Shown: positions 3,833 to 5,115 of the stretch, in pieces | How the letters are laid out: every line of letters begins with the position of its first letter | How positions within the stretch are numbered: position 1 is the stretch's first letter | Assembly: GCA_903924185.1 (NCBI GenBank) | Contig: CAIYAN010000011.1 | Span: forward strand, 1 to 5,115 | Reading direction: 5' to 3' | DNA from: an uncultured Opitutia bacterium | Lineage (GTDB): Bacteria > Verrucomicrobiota > Verrucomicrobiia > Opitutales > UBA953 | DNA: 5,115 nt | Translations under genes and position numbers: made by a program | Notes under the pieces: generated by a model | What the model was told of the DNA's origin: nothing | Seen by the model: only the letters and a program-made list of their open reading frames with translations | Database searches by the model: none

Positions 3833-5115
3833 GTGAAGTTACCTTCGCCCACCCTCCGCCCCTGGCATTTGGCCTGCCTCCTCCTCGGAGTCGGGCTGGG
3901 GACGGGCGTGTCGGCGGCGCCGCTCGACTTCAAACAGGGGGTGCAACCTTTCCTCGAGAAGTACTGCTACGATTGTCACGGCAACGATAAGACGAAGGCC
4001 GATCTCAACTTGGAGCTCCATAAGGATAGTAGCGGGATTTACCGCGATCAACGGATGTGGCGCCAGCTGCTTACCCAAGTGACCGCCGGCGAGATGCCGC
4101 CCCCCGAACGTAAGACGCGTCCGACCCAGGCGGAGATCGATGAGTTGCAGAAGCAGGTCCGTGGCCTGCTCGGGCAAGCGGTCGCCCAAGCCAAAGTTGA
4201 TCCCGGTAAGGTGACCGTCCGCCGTCTCAACCACACGGAATATAACAACACTATCCGCGACCTTTGCTATATCGAAGGGAACTTCTCCGTCGACTTCCCC
4301 GCCGATGATACGGGCTACGGCTTCGATAATATCGGCGATGTGCTCACGTTCTCCCCCGTCCACTTGGAGCGCTTCATCGCTTCGGCGAAGGTCATCGCGG
4401 AGCGGGTCATGCCGACGGCGGAGCAGAAGCTCGATGTACTCAATGTCGATGGGTATAATATGTTCCCACGGGGTCGCTCCGAGGACCAGATGCGGATCTT
4501 CAACGACCCGACGTTGTCCGCCACTTTCGACGCCCCACGCGAAGGCGAATATATCTTCCGCGCCCACTTAGTGGGGATCGGCAATCCGGGCGATCAAGCG
4601 GCCGTCGTTAACCTCGTGGTGGATGGGAAGACGGTCGGCACGCAGACGCTCAAGGTGAAGACCAGTCGGGGGGCCGAGAAGGTCGACATGAAGGTGAAGT
4701 TGACGCCCGGTAAACACACGCTCGCTGTGACGTGGGCCAACCCTCCGCCCGATCTCAAGTCAGGCAGCCGTCGCCTCGGGACGTATCGTTATCAGTTACT
4801 CGGCCCCACCGACACGCGCACCGATTTGCAGCGGAAGTTGGCGACGTTCGCCGAGGGCAAGAAGGGCGACGAACGCGCCCGCGCGATGGTGAATTTATTC
4901 GTGAGTCGCGCTTTCCGCCGGCCCGCCACGACCGTCGAAATCCAGCGTTATACCAAGGTGTTTAACGCCGCCGAGGCCACTGGTGGGTCCTGGGAGGCCG
5001 GCGCCCAAGCAATGATTTCCGTCGTGCTGGCCTCGCCGAAATTCGTCTTCCGGATCGAACAAGATGACCAGCCCTTCGCGAAAGATGCCCACCCGATTGC
5101 GGAGTTCGCCCTCGC
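3833..5115 (+). CDS. Exported planctomycete-type cytochrome c with DUF1587, DUF1595 and DUF1592 (cut by window edge)
   Basis: This is the N-terminal 427 residues of a large multidomain protein that family members extend to about 800 residues or more. A signal peptide (MKLPSPTLRPWHLACLLLGVG..., probable cleavage after VSA, residue 28) is followed by a PSCyt heme domain with CYDCH (C45, C48, H49) and GEMPP, where M88 is the likely distal heme ligand. DUF1587 spans about 127-192 (VRRLNHTEYNNTIRDL, FPADDTGYGFDNIGDVL). A beta-rich segment at about 205-323 resembles the carbohydrate-binding-like insert of this family. DUF1595 covers about 346-408 (SRAFRRPAT, VVLASPKFVFRIE). HPIAEFAL at the edge begins DUF1592. 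The biochemical role of these proteins is not established; an electron-transfer role coupled to polymer degradation has been suggested. The frame opens after a TAA at 3803. I chose GTG at 3833 because it gives a compact signal peptide; TTG at 3818 would add five residues. No Shine-Dalgarno sequence is seen at either. The gene is divergent from the secretion operon. Confidence 0.92.
   Translation, partial: MKLPSPTLRPWHLACLLLGVGLGTGVSAAPLDFKQGVQPFLEKYCYDCHGNDKTKADLNLELHKDSSGIYRDQRMWRQLLTQVTAGEMPPPERKTRPTQAEIDELQKQVRGLLGQAVAQAKVDPGKVTVRRLNHTEYNNTIRDLCYIEGNFSVDFPADDTGYGFDNIGDVLTFSPVHLERFIASAKVIAERVMPTAEQKLDVLNVDGYNMFPRGRSEDQMRIFNDPTLSATFDAPREGEYIFRAHLVGIGNPGDQAAVVNLVVDGKTVGTQTLKVKTSRGAEKVDMKVKLTPGKHTLAVTWANPPPDLKSGSRRLGTYRYQLLGPTDTRTDLQRKLATFAEGKKGDERARAMVNLFVSRAFRRPATTVEIQRYTKVFNAAEATGGSWEAGAQAMISVVLASPKFVFRIEQDDQPFAKDAHPIAEFAL

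Noticed and set aside
3796..3990. Start of the cytochrome at ATG 3805 in a neighbouring frame, joined by a frameshift
   Set aside because: The correct frame already has a good signal peptide beginning at GTG 3833 without any frameshift. The ATG 3805 frame encodes no signal-like segment.
3839..4567. 242-codon minus-strand frame opposite the cytochrome gene
   Set aside because: The plus-strand frame carries CxxCH, DUF1587 and DUF1595 motifs. The antisense frame mirrors its codons and has no signal peptide or recognised domain.

Overview
The window holds two divergently oriented blocks separated by a short AT-richer intergenic region. No taxonomic marker gene is present. The right-hand gene belongs to a multidomain cytochrome family (PSCyt/DUF1587/DUF1595/DUF1592) known almost entirely from the Planctomycetota–Verrucomicrobiota group. 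Together with the GC-rich codon use, the absence of recognisable Shine-Dalgarno sequences, and the style of the secretion genes, this points to a member of that superphylum. Verrucomicrobiota is my preferred guess, by inference.

Minus strand, positions 1 to 3556, read from right to left. The first gene (3556 to 2852) encodes an exported 234-residue protein of unknown function. It has a small beta-rich middle domain and a disordered, Arg/Gly-rich C-terminal half. Twenty-four bases later a pseudopilin operon begins: gspG (major pseudopilin), gspH, gspI, gspJ and the N-terminal 139 residues of gspK, which runs off the left edge. G and H overlap by 7 bases, with a TTG start for H. H/I, I/J and J/K each overlap by exactly 4 bases (ATGA), so the operon looks translationally coupled. 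Together these genes encode the pseudopilus of a type II secretion system: GspG forms the shaft and GspH/I/J/K the tip. The most unusual gene is gspI. Its normal-looking pseudopilin core is followed by a 101-residue Gly/Asn-rich tail containing an imperfect DNA tandem duplication.

Intergenic region, 3557 to 3832. It contains a perfect 10-base tandem duplication, a short inverted repeat, and weak promoter-like hexamers facing both ways. I see no convincing gene there.

Plus strand, 3833 to the right edge. This is the N-terminal 427 residues of an exported c-type cytochrome of the planctomycete type. It has a signal peptide, a CxxCH heme domain with a distal Met candidate, DUF1587, a beta-rich carbohydrate-binding-like insert, DUF1595, and the first residues of DUF1592. 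The proximity to the secretion operon may be incidental, but the two blocks share one intergenic control region.

Nothing here is a clearly new system. The observations most worth following are the Asn/Gly-tailed GspI, the exported GspC/PilP-like candidate leading the operon, and the absence of Shine-Dalgarno sequences at every start in the window.
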